Both the position numbers and the translations under genes were made by a program. DNA of 64,000 nt. It comes from Anaerolineae bacterium (GTDB lineage: Bacteria; Chloroflexota; Anaerolineae; Promineifilales; Promineifilaceae). The notes below the pieces were generated by a model. The model saw nothing but the letters and a program-made list of their open reading frames with translations. It had not been told where the DNA came from and searched no databases. The stretch is taken from the NCBI GenBank assembly GCA_020848035.1, contig JADLAX010000078.1, positions 1-64,000 on the forward strand, read 5' to 3'. Shown in pieces: positions 9,098-18,770 of the stretch; the stretch's first letter is position 1, and each line of letters opens with the position of its first letter.

Positions 9098-9736
9098 ATG
9101 CAGTTGTATGAAATTCGGCAGTGTGAAGCTGAGGCGTGCCAGTTTCGCTTTCCGGTTGCGGCGGGTGATCCGGCGGGGGCGCGCTGCCCGCACTGCGGCA
9201 CCGCCACGGCGCTGGCTGCCACGCCGCAGGCTGGTGGTGCCCCATCGTTGCCAACAGCACCGCGTTTTACCCGGCTGGCGCTGCTGCTGGACAACATTCG
9301 CAGCCTGTACAACGTGGGAGCAATCATGCGTACGGCCGATGGCGCGGGTATCACCCACCTGCACCTGGGCGGCATCACCGCCCCACCGACCCATCCCAGG
9401 CTGGCCAAAACCGCCCTCGGCGCAGAGAGCGCCCTGCCCTGGACCCAGCATCGCAACAGCGTGCAGGCCGTGCGTCAACTCAAGTCTGAGGGATATGTGG
9501 TGTGGGTATTGGAGGAGGGGGAAACGGCCGTAAATCTCTTCACCACCCCGCTATCCGCAGCCGCCAACCAGCCAATCCTGCTCGTCATTGGCAACGAAAA
9601 AGTGGGGGTCGATCCGGAAATTGTGGCCCTGGCCGACCACGTTTTTGCTCTGCCGATGAGCGGCGTCAAAAACTCCCTCAACGTTGCCGTTGCCTTTGGC
9701 ATCGCCATTTACCAAATTCAGTTTAGGTCAGGATAG
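9098..9736 (+). CDS. TrmH/SpoU family RNA 2'-O-methyltransferase with N-terminal Zn-ribbon-like segment
   Basis: LLLDNIRSLYNVGAIMRTADGAGI ... LVIGNEKVGVDPEIVALAD ... LPMSGVKNSLNVAVAFGIA; CEAEAC...CPHC N-term. Confidence 0.9.
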   Translation: MQLYEIRQCEAEACQFRFPVAAGDPAGARCPHCGTATALAATPQAGGAPSLPTAPRFTRLALLLDNIRSLYNVGAIMRTADGAGITHLHLGGITAPPTHPRLAKTALGAESALPWTQHRNSVQAVRQLKSEGYVVWVLEEGETAVNLFTTPLSAAANQPILLVIGNEKVGVDPEIVALADHVFALPMSGVKNSLNVAVAFGIAIYQIQFRSG

Positions 9737-9749
9737 TAGCCACGAGTTT

Positions 9750-9852
9750 CTCGTTCCCACGCTCGGCGTGGGAATGCCGTCGGCGGCGCTCTGCGACGCG
9801 TAGGGGACGCTGGAGCGTCCCGATCTGCATTCCACGCGGAGCGTGGAACGAG
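9750..9852. repeat. MITE-like/REP-like intergenic element, copy B
   Basis: CTCGTTCCCACGCTCGGCGTGGGAATG ... CATTCCACGCGGAGCGTGGAACGAG; shared termini with 1312-1479. Confidence 0.7.
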
Positions 9853-9866
9853 AGGGCAAAAGAGGG

Positions 9867-12110
9867 TTACGGGGTAGTCACGCAGCGGAAGCCGACGTTG
9901 GGCACCAGGCGGAATTCGGGGGCGCGCTCGCTGGCGCGGTTGGTGATGCGTAAATCTTCGGCAGGGCTGTCGTAGCCGCCACCGCGCAGGACGTAATCAT
10001 CGGTGACGCTGACGGCCGGGCCGGTGGGATTTTCCGCCGGGCTGCGGTCGTAATAAATTGGGTCATAGCCGTCGGCGACCCACTCCCAGACGTTGCCCGC
10101 CATGTGGTGCAGGCCAAACGGACTCACGCCTTCGGGCAGGCTGTCGACCGGCTGCAAATTGGCGAAGGTTCCGGCAAAAACGGCCGTAATGGTGCCATCT
10201 TCATCAATTGCTAACTCGTTGCCCCAGGGATAGATACGGCCGTCCCCACCCCCCGCCGCCAATTCCCACTCCGCCTCGGTGGGCAGCCGCCCGCCCACCC
10301 ACTGGCAGTACGCATTCGCCCCATGCCAGCTGACGTTGTTAATGGGAAACGCTTCAAATCCGGCCACCGGCACGTACTTGATGGTGTCATCGGTGAGGTA
10401 ACTTTGCGTCGTTTCAAAATTGGTCGAGAGGCAGGTAAAGCCGTTGCAGGCGTTGACGTAATCGCCCAGCGTGTTGAGGAAGGCGGCGTACTGCGCCACG
10501 CTCACCTCGTACCGATCGATGGCAAAGGCGTCCAGCGTCACCTCGTGGCGCGAACGCTCGTCGGCTTCAGCTAATTCATCGGCATCCGTGGCCCCCATCA
10601 TAAACGTCGTGGCCGGGATGAGCACCTGGGGCATGCCATCCAACTCGCGCGTTTGCACGATGAGCGGCGTGGGTGTGGGCAAATTGGTCGCCGTGGCCGT
10701 GGGCTGGGGCGTTGGTGTGTGCGTGGGGGAAGGTGTCGCGCTGGGCTGAGGCGTGTTGGTGGCAGTGGCGATGGGCACGGCCGTTTCCACCACCGCCACC
10801 TGAATCATCGTTGCGGAGGGAACGGCCGTTTCCGTCACAGTAGGCAGAATTGTGGATGTTGCAGTAGGCAAAGGCGTTGCCGTGGCGGTGGGTGGCAGTC
10901 CACCATTTTGCGCCAGGTAAACCAGATCATCCACCGAGCGCCCTTCCCAGACAAAAAACCAGCCTGCGGCCCCGGTCAACCCCACCACCAGCAGCAAAAA
11001 CAGCAGGAAGAAGAGGCAGGAACGGCCGTTGTTCGTTTTCACCTTCTCTGGCTTTGGCGTGGGCGTGACGGTGTGCTGCGCCTGGCCCATCACCGTGGCG
11101 GCGGGCGGCGGCGGCAGCGAGCGCGGCGCGGCGGAAATGGGCAGGCCGGGCACGGCGGGCGGCGGCGGCATGACACGCGGCGGCGCGGCAGGCGCAGTGT
11201 GAAGCGTGGTCGTGCCAGGCAGGTTAAGGTCAAAATCGTCTGGTTGGGTGATGGCTTGTTCAACGGCCGTTGCCAGCAAATTCCCATTGGCATACCGGTC
11301 GCCCGGTTCCTTGGCCAGCGCTTTGAGGATCACCGCCGACAGCGCCGGGCTTAAATCGGGCCGGATTTCATGCGGCGCGGTTGGCAGTTCGCTCATCTGC
11401 TTCAGGGCGATTTCCAGCGGTTCCGCACCTTCAAACGGCCGTTGCCCGGTAAACATCTGGTACAAAATCACGCCCACCGCATACAAATCGCTCTGCGGCA
11501 CCACCCGCGCCGACGACATCGCCTGCTCCGGGGCGACGTAGTGGGGCGAGCCAAAAATATCGCCCTGCGTGTCGCTGTCGGCCAGCATGGCCAGGCCAAA
11601 GTCGGTGAGGTAGGAACGCCTGCGCTGCGCATCGCCAAAGTCGCCGTCTTCGCCCAGCATGATGTTCGACGGCTTCACGTCCCGGTGAATGATCCCCTTG
11701 CTGTGGGCATAGTCGAGCGCCCCGCACAACTCCCGGACCAATCGCGCCGCCTCCAGGGCCGGCAGCCACTCATCCCGCGCCCGCAAATCGTCCAGGTAGC
11801 TGCGCAAATCCTGGCCGGGAATGTACTGCATCGCCATGTAAAACAGGCCAGACACCTCGCCGTAGCGATACAGCCGCACGATGTGGGGATGCTCCAGCTG
11901 GGCAATGGCCTGCGCCTCTCGCTCAAAACGGGCCCGGTACGACTCATCGGCGCGGTAGATGGCATCAATCACCTTGATGGCCACGTCCCGCTTCAGCCGC
12001 ACGTCCCGCCCCCGGTAAACACGCGCCATCCCGCCCCGCCCCAGCAGAGCGACCAGTTCGTATTCATCCAGCTGCTGCCCGATGAGCGGGTCTTGGTTCA
12101 AGTTTGTCAT
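9867..12110 (-). CDS. Ser/Thr protein kinase with TM segment and C-terminal FGE/SUMF1 domain
   Basis: GRGGMARVYRGRD, IIHRDVKPSNIML, DFGLA kinase motifs; Pro/Thr-rich linker; FMMGATDADE...YPWGNE..GNVWEWVADGY...RGGGYD FGE motifs. Confidence 0.92.
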   Translation of the reverse strand: MTNLNQDPLIGQQLDEYELVALLGRGGMARVYRGRDVRLKRDVAIKVIDAIYRADESYRARFEREAQAIAQLEHPHIVRLYRYGEVSGLFYMAMQYIPGQDLRSYLDDLRARDEWLPALEAARLVRELCGALDYAHSKGIIHRDVKPSNIMLGEDGDFGDAQRRRSYLTDFGLAMLADSDTQGDIFGSPHYVAPEQAMSSARVVPQSDLYAVGVILYQMFTGQRPFEGAEPLEIALKQMSELPTAPHEIRPDLSPALSAVILKALAKEPGDRYANGNLLATAVEQAITQPDDFDLNLPGTTTLHTAPAAPPRVMPPPPAVPGLPISAAPRSLPPPPAATVMGQAQHTVTPTPKPEKVKTNNGRSCLFFLLFLLLVVGLTGAAGWFFVWEGRSVDDLVYLAQNGGLPPTATATPLPTATSTILPTVTETAVPSATMIQVAVVETAVPIATATNTPQPSATPSPTHTPTPQPTATATNLPTPTPLIVQTRELDGMPQVLIPATTFMMGATDADELAEADERSRHEVTLDAFAIDRYEVSVAQYAAFLNTLGDYVNACNGFTCLSTNFETTQSYLTDDTIKYVPVAGFEAFPINNVSWHGANAYCQWVGGRLPTEAEWELAAGGGDGRIYPWGNELAIDEDGTITAVFAGTFANLQPVDSLPEGVSPFGLHHMAGNVWEWVADGYDPIYYDRSPAENPTGPAVSVTDDYVLRGGGYDSPAEDLRITNRASERAPEFRLVPNVGFRCVTTP

Positions 12111-12131
12111 TGAAATATTGGCGGCAAAAAA

Positions 12132-14555
12132 TTACCGACTAAACAGGCCACGTTTGTCGTAGGACGTGGTGGCGATGCGGTGCAGGTCGCGCACAAACTG
12201 GTTCAGACCTGCGGCGAAGGAGTCGAGCTGGTCGGCGATGATGCGGACGGCGAGATCGTGGCGGCCAACGGCCGTTAACAACCCCACATGCGGCCGAAAA
12301 TCGCGCAAAGTCACGTGCATCATCTCTTCGTCATCGGTGATCACCGCCCAGGCCAGCTCCTTTTTCTCGTTGTCGTCTTTGGCCGTCATGAAGCGCGTCA
12401 GGCTGCTGCCCGGCGACACGCGCCCGACGTTGGAAAAGACCTCGCGCCCCTTGATGAGATCATTGAGCACGTCAAACTGGTCTGGGATTTTGTCCAGCAG
12501 CCGCTGCAGCGGCACGGGCAGATGGGCCAGCAGGCGAATCGTGTCCAGGCTGATGCTCTCCCCGGTGCTGGCGCGCACCTTGGCCCGGTTCAGCACTTCG
12601 CCAAACCCGGCCAGGATCGTCAGGTATGATTTTTGCAGCTTCTCGAACTGGCCGTAGATGTGCTGCCGGTTGCGCGTGGCCCGCTCGTAGTTGCGCAGCG
12701 CCGCCAGAGTGCGCTGGTGATGGCCGATCAGGTCCAGGTTGTCCAGCGGCACCTCAAAGGTCATCGGGTAAACGCGGTCACGCGGGCTGCGGCGGCTGGC
12801 GTCCACCGGGATGAGAATGACGGGGTTGCTGCTCGGGCTTTGGAGGGCGTCCAGGGCGGATTTGGCGGCGGCGGCGGTACGGCCGTCAGCCAACAGCTCC
12901 TCCAACTGCGTCACCAACTCCGGCGCGGGGCGGTAGGCCAGGGCATGGACCGTGCGGTAGAGCACCAGCAAATCATTCACCGTCATGCGCAGCAAATCGT
13001 TGCGCTGCTTGAACAGTTCGCGCAGCTCCAAAATGGCGGGCAGGTCAATGGCCGACGTCTCGGCGCTGGCCTCCACCGCTACCTGCGGCGCGGCCTGCAG
13101 GCGCTGCCGGTCGGCGGGGCGCAGCGCCAGCGCGGGCGCATACGGCCGATTCTGCGGCGCGGTCACCGGCGGCATGCTGTGCAAATAAACCGCCCAGGAC
13201 AGCGCCTCGTTGGTCAAAATTTCGGCCACCGCCGCGCCCCAAATGCCGTCAAAAAAGATGTGCGACAGGTCGAACACAAAGGTTTCGCCCGTGTCGAAAA
13301 TAGTCATCGGCTGGTCGCCAACGGCCCGTTCCGCCTGGCGCAGGTTGGCCAGCGGCTGGTGGCGCGACTGCTGATCGGTGTTGATCCAGATGGGGGCCAG
13401 GCGCAGGCTGGTCAGCTCCTGGCGCAGCCCTTCGCTGGTGCCGGACAAAAATTCGGGGAAGGCCGAGCGTTTTACCTGGGCCAGCTCGGCCAGGTTGGCA
13501 GGCGGCGGCTGGTCGGCCTGGTACATCAAATTGGTGATGTAGCCGCGCATGGTGGCCACGTTGAGGGGACGGCCGTTTTTGTCGGCACAGGCGGGTATCA
13601 GGTAATAGCGCCCACGATGAATGATGCCAATCTGCATTTGCTCCAGGGGAATGGGCTTGCGGTCTTCGCCGTAGAGCGACGGCTCCAGGTAGGCGCGGAT
13701 GCTAAGCTGCTGCTGGTAAGCAGGCAGCGACTGCGCTTCGGCGGCAGCAATTCGCTTTTGCCACGTTTCCTGCACGGCGGGCGGCAGCTGCAACACGGCT
13801 TCGGCCAGGAAAGCGTCAAATTTGCGGCGGCGGTAGGTGGGATAATCTTCTTGGGGCTGCACGTCGACGCCACGGCCGTACGGCCGTAATCGTTCCCAGC
13901 GCGGGTAGAGGGCGGCAAAGCGGGCGTGGTGGGGCAAATCGGCGGTCACTTCGCGCAGGATGGTGGTGTAGACACGTTCGCGCCATTCGTTTTCCAACAG
14001 GTTGTAATATTGGTGCAGGGTGTAAACGGCCGTCATTGCCAGCGCCGTCACCCGGTCCACCGGGGAAAGCTGCATCTGATGCTGGCGCAGCGTCGTGTCG
14101 AAGCCGTGGGTTTCGTAAGCGTGGCGGGCGGTGTCGTCGCGCAGGGCATAATCGACGTAAAACTGCCAGATGCCTTCAGGGAAGGAAGCGTCTATCTCTT
14201 TTCCGGCCAGCTTGAGCAAATTTTGGTAGGCCCACAAAACGGCCGCTGGCCCGGCAAAAAAGGTACCAAACACGGCTTTGTCGATGAGCGCCTGCTCGAC
14301 GCCTTTGAACAGCAGGTGAATATCGCGCCGCACCGTGGCCGCCGGGGGGATGCGGCTGGGCAGGCGCAGCAGGCCGTTCAGGATCACGCCAGGGACGTTA
14401 CCGGCGGGGGTATTTTTGGCGATAGCTGCAACCAGCTTATCGATTTCGGGCAAAGACAAGGACGACAACTCGTGCACCTTCCGGGTGTGGGCAATATTAC
14501 GAAGAGTATGAAGGGTCGCCTGGGTGGCGTCAATGGCGCGTTTACTATCGTCCAC
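12132..14555 (-). CDS. Large protein of uncertain function; possible CoA-dependent acyltransferase/condensation-like fold (HxxxDG)
   Basis: 807 aa; contains FVFDLSHIFFDGIWGAAVAEIL, resembling the HxxxDG signature. No other family recognised. Confidence 0.6.
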   Translation of the reverse strand: MDDSKRAIDATQATLHTLRNIAHTRKVHELSSLSLPEIDKLVAAIAKNTPAGNVPGVILNGLLRLPSRIPPAATVRRDIHLLFKGVEQALIDKAVFGTFFAGPAAVLWAYQNLLKLAGKEIDASFPEGIWQFYVDYALRDDTARHAYETHGFDTTLRQHQMQLSPVDRVTALAMTAVYTLHQYYNLLENEWRERVYTTILREVTADLPHHARFAALYPRWERLRPYGRGVDVQPQEDYPTYRRRKFDAFLAEAVLQLPPAVQETWQKRIAAAEAQSLPAYQQQLSIRAYLEPSLYGEDRKPIPLEQMQIGIIHRGRYYLIPACADKNGRPLNVATMRGYITNLMYQADQPPPANLAELAQVKRSAFPEFLSGTSEGLRQELTSLRLAPIWINTDQQSRHQPLANLRQAERAVGDQPMTIFDTGETFVFDLSHIFFDGIWGAAVAEILTNEALSWAVYLHSMPPVTAPQNRPYAPALALRPADRQRLQAAPQVAVEASAETSAIDLPAILELRELFKQRNDLLRMTVNDLLVLYRTVHALAYRPAPELVTQLEELLADGRTAAAAKSALDALQSPSSNPVILIPVDASRRSPRDRVYPMTFEVPLDNLDLIGHHQRTLAALRNYERATRNRQHIYGQFEKLQKSYLTILAGFGEVLNRAKVRASTGESISLDTIRLLAHLPVPLQRLLDKIPDQFDVLNDLIKGREVFSNVGRVSPGSSLTRFMTAKDDNEKKELAWAVITDDEEMMHVTLRDFRPHVGLLTAVGRHDLAVRIIADQLDSFAAGLNQFVRDLHRIATTSYDKRGLFSR

Positions 14556-14650
14556 AAGACGTTGCCTTTGCGTATGCTTTGAGGTCGGTACTACAAAAGG
14601 TGCGGGCTAATTATGCCGAATATAGAGGTTTCTGTAAACCATAAACCCCC

Positions 14651-14725
14651 ACCCTGGCCCTCCCCCTCGCAGGGGGAGGGAATCTGGCTCCCTCTCCCTC
14701 GCAGGGAGAGGGTTGGGGTGAGGGT
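14651..14725. repeat. Double-hairpin repeat (CCCTCCCCCT..AGGGGGAGGG, CCCTCTCCCT..AGGGAGAGGG), copy 1
   Basis: 75 bp; near-identical to 40317-40391 in inferred structure and length. Confidence 0.85.
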
Positions 14726-14731
14726 AAAGTC

Positions 14732-17053
14732 CTACTCCACGCGAATGGTGGTGAGAATGCGGTGGTCGCTGCCGTCGTCCAGCAGCAGGCGCACGCCGGT
14801 GATGGGATCATAGAGGCCAATTTCGATCTGGTAGACACCGGGCGGGGCGAGCGGATCGAGGGGAATGGCGTAGGCATCGCGGATAATTTCGTCGGTGCGC
14901 CAGGTGGTGGTGGGGCGACGGCCGTTTTCCGGTTCGTTATCCTGCTGCCCCCACAAAAAATTATTGCTGTTGATGTTGTACACCTCGCCCAGCACGTGGG
15001 TAAACACCTTAAACCGCTGGCCAATTTGCCCGGCCCCTTGCCAGTACAGCGTCAGCGGGATGGCCTCGCCGGGGCTGAACGTCGTCTCGCCTAAATCGTA
15101 ACCGAGCAGGCGGATGCCCTGCTCAAACGAAGCATCAACGCGGTTTTGAATGGTGACGTCGGCGGGGGTGAGGAAGTTGGCTTCTTTCTGACGGATGGTG
15201 AGGTGGCCGAAAACGGCCGTGCCCTCCGCCGTCTCAGCGTAAAACTGGTACGGTCCCGAGGTCAAATCGGCCGAAACGAGCAAATCCACCTGCTGTCGGA
15301 CCGGTTCGGCGCTGGTGGGCGCGGCCACGGTAGCCAGCAAAAACGGCACACCGCCGCTGGCAGGCCGTACGCCAATGTCTACCGGTTCGGCCGTGCTGCC
15401 GCCCGCCCAGTACAAAAAGAGGTGCATCGTTTCGCCGCTGTGAAAGTCGTGGGTTTGCAAATCGTAGCCGGTGAGGTGGGGAACGGCCGTATCCAAGACA
15501 AACGGCGCTTCTGTCTCGATTAGCGTTTCCATCTTGGCCGCCCGGTCTGGCGTGCGGGCAAAAAAGAGCAGCTGCTTATCGCCGTATGGGTAAGACAGTT
15601 CGCCTGCGGCTCGTTCGGTCAGCCAGTTCACCACATGCTGTTCGGGATCACCAATCGCGGCGTACTGGGTGCGCACCAGCCAGAGGCCCTCATGCTGCTG
15701 CCAGATGGGGTCGAGGAAGTCGTGGGCCTGCTGCGGCGTCATCTGCCACGCGCCGGGAATGCCGTGCCAGAAATCGGCGTAGTGGTAGGCAAAAATGGGC
15801 CAATCGGTGTCGTTGTAGAGCACCACGGCATCGTCTGGCTGCCGGTACGCTGCGATTGTGGCCGTCAGCGAGGGAAAATCGTCGAAAAGGACGCGGTTGT
15901 TGTGGTAGCTGTTGAGGCCAAACAGGGCGGCATACACGGCCAGCCCGGCGGCCAAAAAACCGAGGGGACGAGAACGCCTGCGTTGAGCGATGTCGAAACG
16001 GCCGTTGCTCAACCCATCAATCCCCCAGCCCAGCAGCACCGCAAACGCCGCCAAAAAGATGATGAGATAGCGCGGCGCCAGCGGCGGCGAGTAGAAAAAG
16101 GAGGCTTTGGGCAGGGAAACGAGGTAGACCACCAGCGCAGGCAGCAGCAGCCCCAGCAGCAGCAGGGCCAGCTTTTGCTGCTCCAACGGCCGTTTTCGCG
16201 CCCGCCAGCCAATCAACCCCACGCCCAGCAAAAACACCAGCAGCACCGGCACGGTGAGCGTAGCGTACTGGTCCACATCCAGCGGAATGCCGACGGTGAG
16301 CACGGTCCAGTAAATTTTGAGGAAGCTCCACGGCTCGACGGGGTTGGCCTGGGACCAGGTGGGGATGCGGCTCAGGGCGTAGAAAAGCCACGGCGCATAA
16401 AGCAGCAGCACGGCCGTTTGCGCCAGCGACCACTGCCAAAAATTGCGCCAGCGGTCGGCGGCGCGGGGCCAGACGAAAAAGAGCCAGACCAGGTTGGCCG
16501 TCACCAGGACCATGACGGCCAGGTAGAGGTTGTACAGCCCCAAAACCATGAAGAGGATGTAGAGGAGCCAGTCGCGGCGACGGCCGACTTGCCACACACC
16601 CACCGCCGCCCACAGCGCCCACGCCCCCAACAGCGCCGCCAGGGCGTACATGCGCATCTCTTGCGCCCAACCAATGTCAAACCGAGAAATGGTGATGAAT
16701 AACGCTGCGAGGAGTCCGGTGAAACGGCCGTTGATCCGCTTGCCCAATAAATACGTGGCCGGTATGGTCAGCAGGCCGAAAATGGCCGAGAGCAGGCGCA
16801 GGCCAAATTCGGATTCGCCGCTGAGCAGCCGCCAGAAGTGGAGGAGCCAGAAGTAAAGGGGAGGGTGCACATCGTGGGCGGTCCAGCTGGCGATGGCCGC
16901 CAGCGACTGCCGGGCGGCCCAGGCGGCCAGCCCTTCGTCCCACCAGACGCTTTTGTCCCCCAAAGCCACCACCCGCAGGCCAAAGCCCAGCAACATCAGC
17001 CCCACCAACAGCCAGCGGGTGCCCCTCTCTGAATCGTACCGTCGCGCAAACAT
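14732..17053 (-). CDS. Glycosyltransferase family 39-like membrane protein
   Basis: GDKSVWWDEGLAAWAARQSLAAIASWTAHDVHPPLYFWLLHFW N-term motif; many TM helices. Confidence 0.85.
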   Translation of the reverse strand: MFARRYDSERGTRWLLVGLMLLGFGLRVVALGDKSVWWDEGLAAWAARQSLAAIASWTAHDVHPPLYFWLLHFWRLLSGESEFGLRLLSAIFGLLTIPATYLLGKRINGRFTGLLAALFITISRFDIGWAQEMRMYALAALLGAWALWAAVGVWQVGRRRDWLLYILFMVLGLYNLYLAVMVLVTANLVWLFFVWPRAADRWRNFWQWSLAQTAVLLLYAPWLFYALSRIPTWSQANPVEPWSFLKIYWTVLTVGIPLDVDQYATLTVPVLLVFLLGVGLIGWRARKRPLEQQKLALLLLGLLLPALVVYLVSLPKASFFYSPPLAPRYLIIFLAAFAVLLGWGIDGLSNGRFDIAQRRRSRPLGFLAAGLAVYAALFGLNSYHNNRVLFDDFPSLTATIAAYRQPDDAVVLYNDTDWPIFAYHYADFWHGIPGAWQMTPQQAHDFLDPIWQQHEGLWLVRTQYAAIGDPEQHVVNWLTERAAGELSYPYGDKQLLFFARTPDRAAKMETLIETEAPFVLDTAVPHLTGYDLQTHDFHSGETMHLFLYWAGGSTAEPVDIGVRPASGGVPFLLATVAAPTSAEPVRQQVDLLVSADLTSGPYQFYAETAEGTAVFGHLTIRQKEANFLTPADVTIQNRVDASFEQGIRLLGYDLGETTFSPGEAIPLTLYWQGAGQIGQRFKVFTHVLGEVYNINSNNFLWGQQDNEPENGRRPTTTWRTDEIIRDAYAIPLDPLAPPGVYQIEIGLYDPITGVRLLLDDGSDHRILTTIRVE

Positions 17054-17105
17054 CGGGCGAATTAAAGCCTAATTGGAAACGGCCGTCAATGTGTAAGGCT
17101 TCGTC

Positions 17106-17174
17106 TGTCATTCCCGCGCAGGCGGGAATCTACTCAAGCGAAGAAAGTGGATACCCGCCTGCGCGGGTATGACA
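17106..17174. repeat. MITE-like repeat TGTCATTCCCGC...GCGGGTATGACA, copy 2
   Basis: Matches 3731-3800 with the same inverted ends. Confidence 0.75.
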
Positions 17175-17198
17175 CTACAATTTCCAATCTGACCTGAT

Positions 17199-18704
17199 TC
17201 AGCGCTTGACGTTGCGCCACACGGCCGTTTCTCCCCACGGATCATAAACAGCGGATTCGGCTACCTGAACGTTCTTGCCGCCACCCTGGAGCAGCTCAAA
17301 AACGGCCGCTCCCAACCAGCCATCATCGTCCAGCGGGGCAGGCTGCCAGTTGGGTAGATGCTCTGGCAGGTAGTTGGTGCTGGTGTGGCGGCGGCGGAAA
17401 GTTGGCTCGTGCAGGATGGCCAGCAGGTAAGGAATGTTGGTTGTGACGCCTAACACTACCGTCTGCTGCAGGGCGCGAATCATCTTGCCGATGGCCTCTT
17501 CGCGGCTGTGGCCCCAGGTGATCACCTTGGCCAGCATTGGATCGTAGTAGGGCGAAACGGCCGTGCCCGACTCAATGCCATCATCCACGCGAATGCCAGG
17601 GCCAGACGGCCGTTCGTACATCACAATCTGGCCAATCGACGGCAAAAAGTTGTTGGCGGGATCTTCCGCATAAACGCGGCATTCGATGGCGTGGCCGCGC
17701 TGGCGCAGATCGTCTTGGGTGAAGGGCAGCGCCTCGCCCGCAGCAATGCGAATCTGCCAGACGGCAATGTCGAGACCCGTCACCAGCTCGGTGATGGGAT
17801 GCTCCACCTGAAGCCGGGTGTTCATCTCCAAAAAGTAGAAACCGCCCTTTTCATCAACGATAAATTCCACCGTACCCGCGCTGCTGTACCCCACCGCCTG
17901 GGCCAGGGAAACGGCCGCTGCCGCCATGCGCTGCCGCAATCCCTCATCCTGGATCACCGGGGCGGGTGTTTCTTCGATGATTTTTTGGTGGCGGCGCTGA
18001 ATGCTGCATTCGCGCTCGAACAGGTGCAGCACGTGGCCGTGCTGGTCGCCCAATACCTGGATTTCCACGTGATGAATCTCGGTGAAATATTTTTCCACCA
18101 GGACGTGATCGTCGCCGAAGGAGTTTTTGGCCTCGCCGCGGGCGGCCTGCACCGCGTCGGCAAATTCGGCGGCAGACCAGACAACGCGCATCCCTTTGCC
18201 GCCACCGCCCGCGCTGGCCTTGATGAGAATGGGATAGTCAATGTGGGCAACGGCCGTTTGCAATTCCGCCGCACTTAGCCCCGCCCCATCCACGCCGGGC
18301 ACGATTGGCACACCCGCTTGCTCGGCCAGCTCGCGCGATTTGGCCTTGCTGCCCATCAATTCCATTGCCGCCGGGCTGGGACCGATAAAAACAATGCCTT
18401 TTTCCGCACAGGCAGCGGCAAAAGCGGCATTTTCGCTCAAAAAGCCGTAGCCAGGATGGATCGCCTCAGCGCCACATGCCTGGGCGATGTCCAGGATGGC
18501 GGACTGGTTCAGGTAGGTGTCCGTGGCGCTGGTGCCGGGCAGGTTGTACCGCTGGTCGGCCAGCCGCACCCAGGGCGCGTCTGCATCGGCATCGGAATAG
18601 ATGGCAACGGCCGTAATCCCCAGTTCATGGCAGGCCACAATCAGCCGCCGCGCAATTTCCCCTCGATTGGCAATCAACACTTTCTGAAACATACTTTTTC
18701 CCAT
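17199..18704 (-). CDS. accC: Biotin carboxylase subunit (acetyl-/acyl-CoA carboxylase)
   Basis: MFQKVLIANRGEIARRLIVACHELGI; GYGFLSENAAFA; EMNTRLQVEHPITELVTG; VDDGIESGTAVSPYYDPMLAKVI. Confidence 0.92.
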   Translation of the reverse strand: MGKSMFQKVLIANRGEIARRLIVACHELGITAVAIYSDADADAPWVRLADQRYNLPGTSATDTYLNQSAILDIAQACGAEAIHPGYGFLSENAAFAAACAEKGIVFIGPSPAAMELMGSKAKSRELAEQAGVPIVPGVDGAGLSAAELQTAVAHIDYPILIKASAGGGGKGMRVVWSAAEFADAVQAARGEAKNSFGDDHVLVEKYFTEIHHVEIQVLGDQHGHVLHLFERECSIQRRHQKIIEETPAPVIQDEGLRQRMAAAAVSLAQAVGYSSAGTVEFIVDEKGGFYFLEMNTRLQVEHPITELVTGLDIAVWQIRIAAGEALPFTQDDLRQRGHAIECRVYAEDPANNFLPSIGQIVMYERPSGPGIRVDDGIESGTAVSPYYDPMLAKVITWGHSREEAIGKMIRALQQTVVLGVTTNIPYLLAILHEPTFRRRHTSTNYLPEHLPNWQPAPLDDDGWLGAAVFELLQGGGKNVQVAESAVYDPWGETAVWRNVKR

Positions 18705-18770
18705 ACCTACCCATAGAGTGAGCCAATCTTGCAGCGTGGCCCACGCTCGGTCAGTCATTCTAGACGGTTG

